DNA from: Holothuria scabra
Taxonomy: Eukaryota; Echinodermata; Holothuroidea; Aspidochirotida; Holothuriidae
Assembly: GCA_037179385.1 (NCBI GenBank)
Contig: CM074179.1
Location: 67,103,806 to 67,167,805 of the forward strand
Length of the DNA stretch: 64,000 nucleotides
Direction of reading: 5' to 3'
Of this stretch, positions 23,801 to 34,303 are shown piece after piece. A program made the translations under genes and the position numbers. The notes under the pieces are model-generated. The model was not told where the DNA came from and ran no database searches. It saw only the letters and a program-made list of their open reading frames with translations. Positions within the stretch are counted from its first letter, which is position 1. Each line of letters begins with the position of its first letter.

Positions 23801-26456
23801 GTATTATAATTGGGAACAACAGTTTTTTCCCCCAAAGCTGCGGTGGCGATGACTGATATCCTTAAAGGTTAATACTTCGTCACGTATCTAGAGGAAGATA
23901 CTGTACAACACCTCAACGAGTAAAAGCTAAACTTACCGATTTTCTCATGTTTCTTTGACATTTAGCACAATACCAAACAAGTCTAGGATCATTGGCATCA
24001 GCATCCGTAGCAGGAGGTTTGTGACAAAACTGAACAGAAATAGAAGAGTGAGGAACATGTAGTCAGAGAGCTCAACAGAAAAGTGTCAAAGTGAATCAAA
24101 GAAATTAAATCTAACTTACTCTGAATTTAAAAACTTCTTTCACATCTGAGTTACAAGTAAATTTTGACAAAAAAAGCTTAGTTTTAACTTTGTCTGTCAT
24201 GAAAATATCCACTCTATGCATAACGTGTGGATAAGTACTGGTCTGAGAAGGTGTGGAAACACTGGTTTTGGTCTAGTTTATAACCAGTCCCTCTTATTAA
24301 TTTTTGGACTCCTTGATCCCTCATTTGATACCTTGATTTCATGACTTGGGGGCCTAGTTAGCCTATACACTATGAAGGCATATTTCAACCCCTTTCAGAT
24401 ATAGATCTCACCTGGTGATAAAGATTATGGCATTCCTGGCACTCAATCAACTGATTCTTGGCAGATACATCCATCTTCATACATTCTATACATGCTAGGC
24501 CAAGCTCTAAGGCAAAATCATCCATTGTAGTCTCTTCACCTCCTTGAACCGTCCCTTCCCTGACCTTTGACCCTCCCCTTCCAGAAATATCATCACTATC
24601 ACTGCTGATATTGATGATTTCAGAGGTTTTGGATGGCTCAAAAACAGCATCATCATCACTTTCATCATCGTCATCATCATCTATCACCGGTCTTCTAATG
24701 GTGGATGGCTTCTTTGGTGCTTCTACCTTGGGCTTCTTTGAAGGTATTGTATCCTGCTTGGCTTGTGTGCTAGGCTGTAATGAATATTCATTAAGAAAGT
24801 ATTGATGATTATATGAATACGTAGTAACTATACAAAGAGCAGTTCCATTCCCCTTCAACCCTTCAAGGTGCCTTTCAAAGGCCATAAAGGAAGCTTTTGG
24901 CCCCCTGAACCCACTCCTAACTGTAGCCTAGGTAAGCATCAATATGGATTTGGAGTTTACTACTAGGTTTAGCATTAATAAATTCCCCCCCCCCTTTGTG
25001 TTTGTGGTGGAAACACTGCTTATGGTAAATTCTAAACGGACAAGTTCTATCATCAGAACCACGCACAAGCCACCTGGAAAATTTACCTACTCCATGTGGG
25101 CCAGCTTTGGCATGTTCCTAACAACTCTGGTCTTCACAGGCTCCATACAGTAGGTAATATACATCTTTAAAAGAAGTCTGTTCTTTACCGAAGGTGCTGT
25201 TTAGTCTTTATGAAGATAGGAGTGGAACAGGCAGTTTTAAGATATAACTATAGCTTACCTTGTCTAAAGGTCTTTTGGTCACTGATCTTTTTTCTTCAAT
25301 GGTAAGTTTACGATTCATCATTGATGAAGGTTTCTTGTCTCTTTCATCTTTCTTGATTTGCATTCTGCTGGCACTCTCTACTTCATCCTGAAAAACATTA
25401 AATACAACATCAAATTAACCTATTATATGCACCTATTATATCAATTAATGGTATCATCACTCAAGTGTTACAGTACTGTAGGGTAGGTTAGATGGAGTTT
25501 TACAGACTGAATTCTAACCAATTGCTTGAAATTGAGCTGATCACAGCCATTCTTCCTGTTGTGGCTCACAGGTTTGTTTTCTTTCCTCCATTTATACTCA
25601 GATGCTCAGCACCAAGCACAATGAAAGAAGGTTTGGTTTTTAAAGTCTTCGGTACGACCCAGCCAGTACTCCATCTCCTTACCTCCAGACTCCAAGGCTG
25701 ATGAGCACTCTAACCACTTAACTATGCAGGTGGTTGAACTTGACACTCCAGGGATATTAGATCAGTATCTGCATAATATTACATGCATATCCAACTGAAT
25801 TGTATAGACCATCTACTACTGTAATCCTATTCACTCCAGACTGCACGTCAAGTGTTTGAAGCATACAAATTGTAGACAAAAGACACTGTATAACGTTGTG
25901 TGTTTTATTTTTCTGCAATTATCAAGATTCAAGATAATGAATCAAGACAGTGAATTGCAATCTGCATACCTATCCTGCACAAATTTGTTGTAGATAAGAC
26001 AATATTCAGTTTAAATATTCAAATGTGATAACCAAAAGAAAATCCAAGTTATACTGTACGTGATCACAACTTGCAAAATTTTAAGGTTTACTTTTAAAAT
26101 TTCAAGACCATTTGGGTATTTTTCTAGACCTAACACCCAAAATTCCGGCATTTACAGTACCAGTCCATGATAAAGACAAACACTTTTTTCCAGACTATTT
26201 GCATTTTTACTTCTGTGTGGGAATCCTGTAAACTACTGTGAAAGACCTCCCAGCAACCCCACAGGAGGTGACTTACTTTACCCTCTGGCCTTTGGCAATG
26301 GAATCATCACATACCTTCTCAGTATTAGCTTTAGATTTCTTGCCCAAAACATCATCCAACAAGGCCTTCAACTGGTCAGTTGACTCTCTACTTTTGGACC
26401 TTAGTAAGGTAAGGGCCTTTAGAAATAAGGGATCTAACTCCATTGATGCCATTTTT
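20447..26456 (-). CDS. INTS12: Integrator complex subunit 12 (PHD finger), six coding exons
   Basis: Read 5' to 3' on the - strand the coding exons are 26452-26315, 25387-25259, 24774-24412, 24029-23937, 22825-22715 and 20821-20447 (stop TAA), 402 aa; human INTS12 is about 460. INTS12 belongs to Integrator, the nuclear complex that cleaves snRNA 3' ends and attenuates paused Pol II transcripts. Evidence is the N-terminal helix [17 protein letters not shown] (the short segment that binds Integrator in the family), a complete PHD finger at residues 184-234, and the conserved basic C-terminus ([13 protein letters not shown]). PHD ligands C184, C187, C201, C204, H209, C212, C231 and C234 are all present. 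A run of Asp/Glu and [10 protein letters not shown] lies before the PHD finger. An acceptor AG at 26458-26457, four bases upstream of the ATG, implies a non-coding 5' exon further right. All five coding introns are phase 0. Confidence 0.95.
21765..22540. repeat. Minisatellite, roughly 36-bp unit with higher-order repeats
   Basis: Many copies of a unit like GTTATAGGGTCTGACCTACT followed by TGGGGGTTGGTAAGAT, about 36 bp, some joined to a longer variant (ATCATGTTACTATATCTCTG then CCTTGGGGTCAGTAGAAT). The array is broken once by the MITE at 22239-22423 and continues on the other side. Confidence 0.9.
22239..22423. mobile_element. Tc1/mariner-type MITE inside the minisatellite
   Basis: Terminal inverted repeats CAATCCTGGACAAAAATACA at the left and TTTTGTCCAGGATTG at the right, flanked by TA on both sides (22237-22238 and 22424-22425), as for Tc1/mariner insertions. 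185 bp with no ORF. It contains further internal TTTTGTCCAGGA-like words. Confidence 0.85.
22715..22825 (-). CDS. INTS12: INTS12 exon 5
   Basis: 37 codons ([20 protein letters not shown] ... [10 protein letters not shown]), acceptor TTCTCTAG, donor GTAAGT. The F-K-R-(S/T)-E core matches the family segment downstream of the PHD finger. Confidence 0.85.
23937..24029 (-). CDS. INTS12: INTS12 exon 4, second half of PHD
   Basis: 31 codons: [20 protein letters not shown] followed by CAKCQRNM, giving the last three zinc ligands. It is too short for simple ORF calling and was found from the CHKP and DPRLVWYCA matches and the flanking TGTTCAG and GTAAG sites. Confidence 0.95.
24412..24774 (-). CDS. 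INTS12: INTS12 exon 3, acidic linker and first half of PHD
   Basis: 121 codons. A basic Pro/Lys stretch is followed by [13 protein letters not shown], a SUMO-interaction-like [10 protein letters not shown], then [16 protein letters not shown] and [13 protein letters not shown], which supply five zinc ligands of the PHD finger (C184, C187, C201, C204, H209). Confidence 0.95.
25259..25387 (-). CDS. INTS12: INTS12 exon 2 (coding)
   Basis: 43 codons of charged, poorly conserved linker ([19 protein letters not shown] and so on), bounded by TTTTTCAG and GTAAGC, phase 0 at both ends. Assigned by splice sites and frame continuity. Confidence 0.8.
25478..25735 (-). repeat. tRNA-derived SINE copy
   Basis: Reverse-strand copy: the 3' end TTAGATGGAGTTTTACAGAC, the body GTTGTGGCTCACAGGTTTGT, and the tRNA-like head CACTCTAACCACTTAACTAT are all present. 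It lies in INTS12 intron 1 of the coding part, in the same orientation as the gene. Confidence 0.8.
26315..26456 (-). CDS. INTS12: INTS12 exon with start codon
   Basis: ATG at 26452-26450, four bases after an acceptor TTTACAG. 46 codons, ending NTEK before GTATGT. It encodes the N-terminal microdomain ([10 protein letters not shown]) known in the family to be sufficient for Integrator association. The start is chosen because the conserved homology begins exactly here. Confidence 0.93.
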
Positions 26457-27005
26457 CTGTAAAGACAAAATACTTGTAAAAGGAACATGTTCAGCTCCAC
26501 AGTTACTGCTGGTCAGACTAGAGTAACATACAGTAGGTACAGTACACTATTGTTTTCTAGATTTCAGTTTTACAAAATTTAATGCTTACTGCAGCAAGTT
26601 GTCACAATAGTTTGTAAATTTATTTAATGTGCAAAAAATAAAAAAAACAAAAAAAAAAACAGAGTGCAAAAGTGTGCTGAGGTTTTGATGACACACACAC
26701 TGCATGTTGTGTTCAAAATAAAACAATGGTGTCCCATATCTTTTGTCAAATTATGTGTTTTAAAAAATAATTTTACAATGATTTAAACATGCAATAATTT
26801 CAAAACTTTGACCCCTCCAACAACCATAGGGACCATCTTCCCACCATAACATTCAACCACATACAGTAAGTGCAGTACAGTGTACCCAATAAAAAATCTG
26901 TATGTAAACTTCCATCTTGAAATATTATCATGATAACTTGGCGTTTTTCTCCTCATCTAGGTAAACATTCTGACCAAAGTTTTCTTTTTTATGCTGTGTA
27001 TTAAC
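26457..27005 (-). other. INTS12 5' UTR intron or upstream DNA
   Basis: The splice acceptor at 26458-26457 shows this is the end of an intron in the 5' UTR. The non-coding first exon could not be located. An A-rich tract lies at 26637-26660 and CA-rich DNA at 26690. It ends at the target duplication of the hAT element. Confidence 0.5.
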
Positions 27006-28321
27006 TAGTGTTTGCACGGGTAACCCGGGTACCCGCCTGCCATCGTATTACCCGGTTCCAAATCTACTACCCGAATCTTAAAAAGAAAATGCATGCAAAA
27101 GGATCATCCCATTTACGCCATTGCCCACGGTAATGGACTAAAATATTTTGCCAATTTGGTAAACATTCTCCGAGACTGAGAATGAAGAGAGCCCCTAGAA
27201 ATTATGTGTAAGTTTGATAGTTGTCTGTACTTCGTTTCTGAAGTTGAAATTTTTATCAGCGTGCGGCCCGATCGCGCTATCGTCACGTAGTGGGTTACTT
27301 CTCGCACATCACATGTATATCACTTATAAACTTACTTGCAAGCAAGCTATCTGACGGCTGATTCAAAATCACATCGTACTGTTTCACGCAGACATAGCAA
27401 GACATACTGTATCACCCCCGCCCAGCTCGCAAAGACAGTGCCCGTAACGGTCAGCATGCTAGGTAAACTGAGCCTTGCATGTATATACGATCTTATTATC
27501 AATACGGTATGCCACCTCAAGTATAATCCTCGAATATTTCTTAATGGTTAAAGGTGTCAGTTTTACGCAAATCAGCACTTTGCCGCTATCTGCAAAGTAA
27601 AACGACATCAATGTTATAACACTGTAAACATTCACAAAATTTTTTTTTTAAAATAGGCCAGTATATATTACGTTATTTTGCCCCAAAATGGCGCTCGAGC
27701 AGACTACGAAGTTTATGTGTGAAAGTTATGTTACCGTGCCTGGATGTCGACACGAGGCTAGCTACGTAAGAACGTACATACCCCATTAGCGATAATTCCA
27801 ACGCACATTGCAAAGTAGTATGAGGGAAGTTCACAAACATGATGTCGTTTGTTTACAATCAGTAATTTTTGACGTGCAAGAGAATACCATAATACAGGGC
27901 TCTGATTAGTTGATATTTTTAAATCAGTGGTTTAAAAGGAGAAGCTTCGAGCTCTTACTATGCTGGCTTTTCGAGTAGGAAAGCGTCCCAAAATTCAATA
28001 TCAAATTGATATAGGCCTTGGGAAGTATAATTTTCTTATTTGACTGTTTTCTGTTACGTTTTTTTTTACTTGTCATTTTGATCTAAAACAAAACGAGACG
28101 ATTAAACCTTCTAACAAATCAAATGTTTTTGAACTTGGGAACTGTGATCGCTATACCTATCCAATGCAGATGTTAATGTTACCATGCATGTCTTATGGAG
28201 TATGCCTTACAAAATGCTCATATCTTTTAGTCGCCATATGTAACACCGGGTAACCCGGGTACCCGACGGGTATGGCGATTGGGTACCTGGGTCCTAATTT
28301 TTAGTACCCGTGCAAACACTG
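27006..28321. mobile_element. Non-autonomous hAT transposon, 1316 bp
   Basis: Terminal inverted repeat TAGTGTTTGCACGGGTA at the left and TACCCGTGCAAACACTG at the right, identical over 16 of 17 bases. It is flanked by a perfect 8-bp duplication GTATTAAC (26998-27005 and 28322-28329), the hAT hallmark. Subterminal ACCCGGGTACCCG words occur at both ends. Only short ORFs and no transposase similarity, so presumably mobilised in trans. Confidence 0.92.
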
Positions 28322-28479
28322 GTATTAACAATTCAGTTTAGAATCTGCCAAATCTTGGTTTAACAAATTAATATTAATGTTGTACATTAAAATTGATGTT
28401 GACATACAGTACTGTAGGAAACTGGTATCAACCAATCTGAGAATAAGTCTGGGGGACTGCTCTTTACCTTTATTTAGGG

Positions 28480-29120
28480 GGGGTCCGTTAGTTTCCGCCC
28501 TCGATAGTTTCCGCCCGTTACTTTCTGCCCCTAAAAATCTTGGGGCGGAAAGTAATGTTTGGACTATCATGTGATAAAAATAACTGTTAACTTCAAATTT
28601 CAAATCCAAGTTCAAGTCAACAAAGAAATTTATAATAGAATATTATAAATTTTTAACTTTTCCAGTATCCTCATCAAAAATCATCGAAAATAATGAATTT
28701 TACCACATTTTTTCTAAACGTCAAGTCTAGCAACGGACTTGTATTTTTTTACGTATAAGTAGTCCGCTTGTCTATAGGTAGACTTATGCTGGATGTGTGA
28801 ACAGTTGTTCACAGCACTGAATACCATACACCTGTACGTAAGTGTATAAGTATACTAAAGTCTACAGTGAGAATGTTGCTAGGAAAGACGTCAACATGGC
28901 AGTAACGGGTTTTGCATTGAATAGTAAAAGACATCGATGAAGTTTGAAACTTTAAGAAAAAATTGATGGAATCTTCATTTGAAGAAAGTACCACTGATAT
29001 CACATTCCATTCCATTACTTTCCGCCTCCCAAAAAGAGGTTTTCTGCTAAAAATAAAAGGGGCGGAAAACGCCGTTTTTAAGGGGCGGAAAGTAGCGGTG
29101 GCGGAAACTAATTGTAACCT
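28480..29120. mobile_element. TIR element with repeated GTTTCCGCC motifs, 641 bp
   Basis: The left end GGGGTCCGTTAGTTTCCGCC and the right end GGCGGAAACTAATTGTAACC are inverted. Inside each end the words TTTCCGCC, GGGGCGGAAA and GGCGGAAAGTA recur in both orientations. Flanks are ATTTAGGG at 28472-28479 and 29121-29128 (9 bp if the preceding T is included). No credible coding region. The 8-bp duplication fits hAT or P-like elements. Confidence 0.8.
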
Positions 29121-29128
29121 ATTTAGGG

Positions 29129-32100
29129 CTAGCCTAGCTAGGGGCCTACAGTTCACACGGGAAAGTCAATTTGCCATACGCCAACGAATCACACCAAGGT
29201 GGAGGTGTTTGGAGTTATATGCCACACCAATTGTTGCAATTTTCCCTGTAGCAGCTGGGTACGCCAAATTTGTTGGCGCATATTTCCGTACCCCAAAGAT
29301 CTTTCTGTGAAAGGAACTAGCTTAGGCCTACTTTCCAGTATGGCCTAGGCCTACAGGCTACAGTACGATGAGGCTCAATCTTCCTAAATCAAAAAGAATG
29401 TCTGGGGTCAATTAAAAAAAGAGCCCAAATAATAGAGCCGGACGTCAAGGTCAATATACTCCACCAAACACTCGTGAAAATTGCACCATTTTTTATTCAA
29501 ATGTACAGTTAAATAGTTTCGCTTAACTGGTACATTCAACTTAGGCTAAACTGGCTCACTTAGGCCTAACGTTAGTTACGTGGTTGTCAAACTCAGATTG
29601 ACATTCTCACGATTAAGACCCTACTGTATGACCTGATTTGGAAATATTCGAAGTCAAAATCGACAAAGAAAATTTCTCAGATTACTTGAATATGTCTTTT
29701 TAATCCTATTATGGACCATACTTGACAAAAAGGGCCATCAACTTGCTGAAGTATTGGCCGTCACTTCGGTTGATGCGCACTGTTTAACAAACGCGGACTC
29801 CATCTCCGTCATACATACTGTATTACTATTACTTGTATTAGGCCTAGCCTAGGCAAAATAGCGGGAGATACTTCATGTAAGACAACCTCAAACTGTGGTG
29901 AATAGACAACTGAAGAGAGATGAATAGACTGAATAGCCCAGAGTGAATAGGATTAGCTGGTGTCTATTCACTTCAGTTTAACTTTGAGGCCAGCTTACAT
30001 GAAGTATATACCAAAATCGCACGCTACAGTAGCCTGAAGTATACAAAAATTTGTCTTGAGTATTAGTGCACATTTTGACACAAGTGAAGTGCCCAGAATT
30101 CTGGAACATATCTATTACAATATGAACGATTTGAACATTACTTTTTCTGAGTTGACCTATGCTAACTCCGTTGAAATAACAAGTCATTTGATGCTGAAGT
30201 TTGAAGCAGTAGCACACAGGAGTTTTTCAGACGTTCCGTTCCGCGTTCCCGAAATGTCGTACTATAACGTTAACACTCCACCTTGAGTCGGACATCACCA
30301 AAGTGTCCATGCGTTAACAATTTGTGCGTTCACAAATCACGTTTAAGCATAGTCATATAGACTATGTTTAAGTGACCGAGTCATAGCACTACATTCCCAC
30401 AGTTTTAAGTGAAAATACTTCCACATTTTCATGTAAGATCCCGGGAACTTAAACTGAACAACGGTTTTTCTGATTGCTTTCCGACGGAGTATTTGAAATC
30501 CTCTCTGACGTTTGGCATGATTTCAAGTTTTCGTTTTGGGCAGCTAACAACATGATATCGCCGCAAGGGTAGAGCCAGCAAAGGGGAATTTTGGGGGCCT
30601 ATTGTCTCCCTCGCGGGGAAAAGATCCAAGTTCCTGAAAGGTCGGGAGTAAAATTCATCTTCAATCAATGTCTTGCAATCAATTTTTCCACTTTTTGACC
30701 GTTGACCTACTTCCGTTTGTCACAGAAATAGATGTATAAAAAATAATTGAACATTGGATGTTTAAAGGCATGTTCTGGTGGGTTTTCTCCTCTGTCTTGT
30801 AAGAAAAACAAAAATATACCACACCATGTCCTCCAAACCCTATCACAATACCATTTTCCTAACTCAAGATATCTTACTTTAAAGATTGGTTATTTTAGTT
30901 CAAAAATACCTCTGCTTTCAACAAAGACACAAAGAGTTATGTAATGTGGGCACATTGCGTCAAATTCCTTTTGTTTTTCTTTATAATTGAAGGTCCTGTT
31001 TGTCCTTGAAATTTGATACTGTTGGAATGTTTGAATATCTTTTCCTGTAGATCTAGCATAACCCTTCACCATACATAGAGTATAACCAACAAAATTGCTT
31101 AATACTGCCTGCAGCGGCATCATAATTATAAATAAATTGAATGCAATGTTAAATTATTGTGCCACGATGACATCACAGATTTCCCATGATGCATCAAATC
31201 ATAAGAAAAATTTGCATTTCTTTAAAAATTTGTATCTTCTGAACGCTATAAGCTATCCAGATGCCGTTTTCACCTTCTGAAAGAGAAAATGTTTCTGCTT
31301 ATTTTGAAGTTAACCAATTTTGTCTCCAGAATATGCCTTTAAATATGCAAGGCGATGTCTAAACAACACGGTCCATATGTTTTTGTACAAATCCAGGGTA
31401 GAAATGGTTGTATCAAAATGGGTGTACCACATTTTGGGCATTGTTGGTGACCTTTCGACCTCGATCTGATGACCTCATATTGCACAAAATTTGAATTTTT
31501 AAAGTTTTTTTTGTGTGGTATCGTTGATTAAGGCAAACATTTTGATGGGTCCCTCATCAAAAAGTAACAATTCTTTCCATGCAGAATTATTGCTATTTGA
31601 ATTTTCCCTAGCCCCAAAACAGTCCTGGCACTCAGTTGTCACTACCAACATTAAAACCTATAGAAACCATGGTTCAAGAGAGCAATGTTAACATAAAAAA
31701 TCCGAAAATTTACACTTCAAACAACATACCTGTCTCTATTGCATCAATTCTAGGAGGGGGTGCTAGAATAAGCCCTCCAGCCCACGGACTATTTTTTCAA
31801 ATTATTTGGTTCAAAAACGCAAAATTTTCTCCCGCTCTGTTCGCAAAAATTTGCACTTACTAACTGCAGAGGCGTATATGGACCACTGACAATTCTTACA
31901 TTTTTTAATTCTTTATTTGTTTATGGTCTCTTTGGTAAGCAACAGATTTAATTTATGTTCGAATGAAGTTACTCAAGAACATGGGCAGAAATTTTTACGG
32001 GGGGGGGGGGGGCAAGGTCATTCATGGATGATTGAATTATGTACACTATCTAAGCGGAGCGCCATCATAGGTTGGCGCGGAGCGTACAAGAAAATTTTGG

Positions 32101-33234
32101 GCCTTACAAACCCTCCAGATGGCCGGAAACGACAATTAGCGAGTGTTCTAAGCTGCATGTACCCAGCCCTGAAACAGGAATTTCATGTCTACGGTAATTT
32201 TTAGATTTTTAGAATTTTCAATGTAAAAAATTGTTGAAGGGAAATCTGCCTCTCTGTCACGGCCTCTCACGCCTATGCACGATAAAACTTACGCTGTCAA
32301 ACAGCCTATATAGGCCTATATCCGTTACCCAATTATGAATATCATCCCCCCTCCCCCATATTCACCTTGTATGTCCCAGTTACATCCGCGCGTCGCCACT
32401 TGAGATCAGCATGGGATCAAGCCAAGACCAACGCATTCATCAATAGTCGGATGCCATATGCACACTACATACCTGACAACTAGTACAATTTTGGCATAGT
32501 TTTTACAATGACAAATTTCCAATAGACGTCACGAATGATAGTCCCCAAATTACGATTTCACTATTCAACATACCATCTTCATTATGACTTCACTTGCTTA
32601 AAAATAAGGACATTCTGACCAGACCTCACAAAGGGGAGGACGGGTGTAAAAAAATCCTCCGTATCTGTTCATTTATTTGTTGTAAGAGATCACTATTACT
32701 TCTAGAATAGCACTTAACCCCCTGGTCTGTGAAGAACTTTTCCCAGTTGATTACACAGCCTATTAACACAGCAGATAAGGTACTGAAATGTCTAGTGATT
32801 GCAGAGTTAACCCTTTGTTTAGATTATGAACAGGAAGCCTTTAATTACGCAAAGAACGGTTCATATGTCACTGAGAATAAATCAGCCATGTTCACAGAAA
32901 TTAAATTTAATTGCATTTGGTAACAGATACCCAGTTTATGATTCCAAAACCAGAGTTTGGATCTCTAAGCAGATGAGTTGGTAAGTTCTCTTTTGCTATT
33001 CCTGGTCAAATGTCCGCATATTTCACGGGTAGAAACTAACGATGTGAGTGAAGATATATTGATGATTTATTTTTAATTTTTTTATTTCAATTTTTAATTA
33101 ATTTTTTCACAAGTTTGATTTTCCGGGGGGGGGGGGGGGCACGTGCCCCCCCTTTCCCCTCCATGCTCAAGAATGTCAAAAATAAATAAAAAGGAACAAT
33201 AGATGATTCTCACGTGACATAACGTGGAGTGTAT
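29129..33234. other. Intergenic DNA right of INTS12
   Basis: No gene recognised. AGGCCTA words lie near 29330 and 29840, a fold-back at 29868-30007, homopolymer G at 31999-32012 and 33125-33139, and a lone copy of the GGAGCGCCA...TGGCGCGGAGCG hairpin word at 32054-32084. The INTS12 promoter and first exon should lie somewhere between 28.3 and about 31 kb, but I could not place them. Confidence 0.45.
29868..30007. repeat. Fold-back repeat
   Basis: ATACTTCATGTAAG (29868-29881) is inverted at 29994-30007. Further in, GGTGAATAGAC pairs with GTCTATTCAC. About 140 bp in total with imperfect arms. Confidence 0.65.
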
Positions 33235-33640
33235 TAGTCATCATGTCTGTGGGTAATCCTGGTAATACGTGATAGTGTTGGTATCCCTTCCCTGAAATCT
33301 GATGGGATACTGGTCTCGGACAACATGCAGAAGGCTAACATCTTAAATGAGCAGTTCCAAAAGGTTTTCACCCGTGAGAATGTCACCTTACCTCCAGTTG
33401 AAGCGAACACCATACCCACCATGTCTGATATTGAGATATCCTTAGATGGTGTTGTGAAGTTGCTCAAGGAGTTGAACCCAAACAAAGCTACAGGTCCTGA
33501 CGGTATACCGGCTCATGTTCTGAAATTGGCCGCTGAGGAGGTTGCTCCTGCCCTCTGCTCCATTTTTCAAAAATCACTGGACACTGGTCATTTACCTCCC
33601 TCTTGGTTATGTGCCAATGTTAGTCCTATCTTTAAACAAG
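33235..33640 (+). pseudogene. Non-LTR retrotransposon reverse transcriptase, N-terminal part
   Basis: Reads ANILNEQFQKVFTRENVTLP, then LNPNKATGPDGIPAHVLK and PPSWLCANVSPIFK: the region in front of and including the first RT motif of CR1/L2/Jockey-type elements. The reading frame is lost just after SPIFK, where a 5.8-kb insertion starts. The same frame and motif order resume at 39417. The 5' end (ORF1 and endonuclease) is missing, as for a 5'-truncated copy. Confidence 0.85.
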
Positions 33641-33945
33641 ACGAACGTCCAGACGAGTTGCGGTGCCGACAAACGAAGTCGTCTTATACTTTTAAGGTGA
33701 TTTGACGACTGTTAGGTACTAATATCTTTTGGACTTTGGGCATGGACTCTACTACTGTAACAAAGAAGTATATTTGCCTTTTTAAACAGGATATTCAAGG
33801 AGGTTTCCCTTCATGGGCTACTTCATTTTCTGTACAATTCGCGCCAACCTATGGTGACGCTCTGTTTAGAATAATCATCCTTCTTTCAGAGAGGTTGAAT
33901 CCAACTCAATACCACAGAGTGCAACACTCTAAAAATACTATGGTC

Positions 33946-34074
33946 AACTATGCACCGACTCAATGGTATGGTCAAAAAGTGACCAATTAATGGTTAGATC
34001 TGACCATAAATTAGTAAATTTTGACCAAAGTTGGAGGTCAATGGTTTGACCATTGTTTAGGTCGGTGCATAGTT
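33946..34074. repeat. Small fold-back inside the Helentron-like insertion
   Basis: AACTATGCACCGAC at 33946-33959 is inverted exactly at 34061-34074. The interior repeats TGGTCAAA / TTTGACCA words. Confidence 0.6.
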
Positions 34075-34303
34075 AATTAAATCAATGGTCAATTCGAGGC
34101 AAAGAGATGAAATGAACGAACGATTTGGCTAAAAATTTAGGAAAATCGGCCCATGTTTGTACAGGGTTTAGGCTGTTGGCCCAATCAGCCTGGGGTCCAG
34201 GGGGCCGCTTTAAGGGCCCCTGGTGGAGTTCAGGGGACAAAGCCCTGGTAGGGATCCATGGAGGGCTGGATACTTTTGTAGGGGTGGCTGGAGTTTACTA
34301 TCT

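Larger units (their letters stand above)
22826..26314 (-). other. INTS12 introns 1-4
   Basis: Introns are 22826-23936, 24030-24411, 24775-25258 and 25388-26314. Apart from the - strand SINE at about 25478-25735 and a poly-C tract at 24986-24993, nothing was recognised. Confidence 0.6.

Noticed and set aside
24611..24805. Open frame on the + strand with a Ser run
   Set aside because: Antisense of the GAT/GAC repeats that encode the INTS12 acidic stretch.
28963..29310. 115-residue frame
   Set aside because: Starts inside the GTTTCCGCC MITE and crosses its right boundary and target duplication, so it is not a gene.
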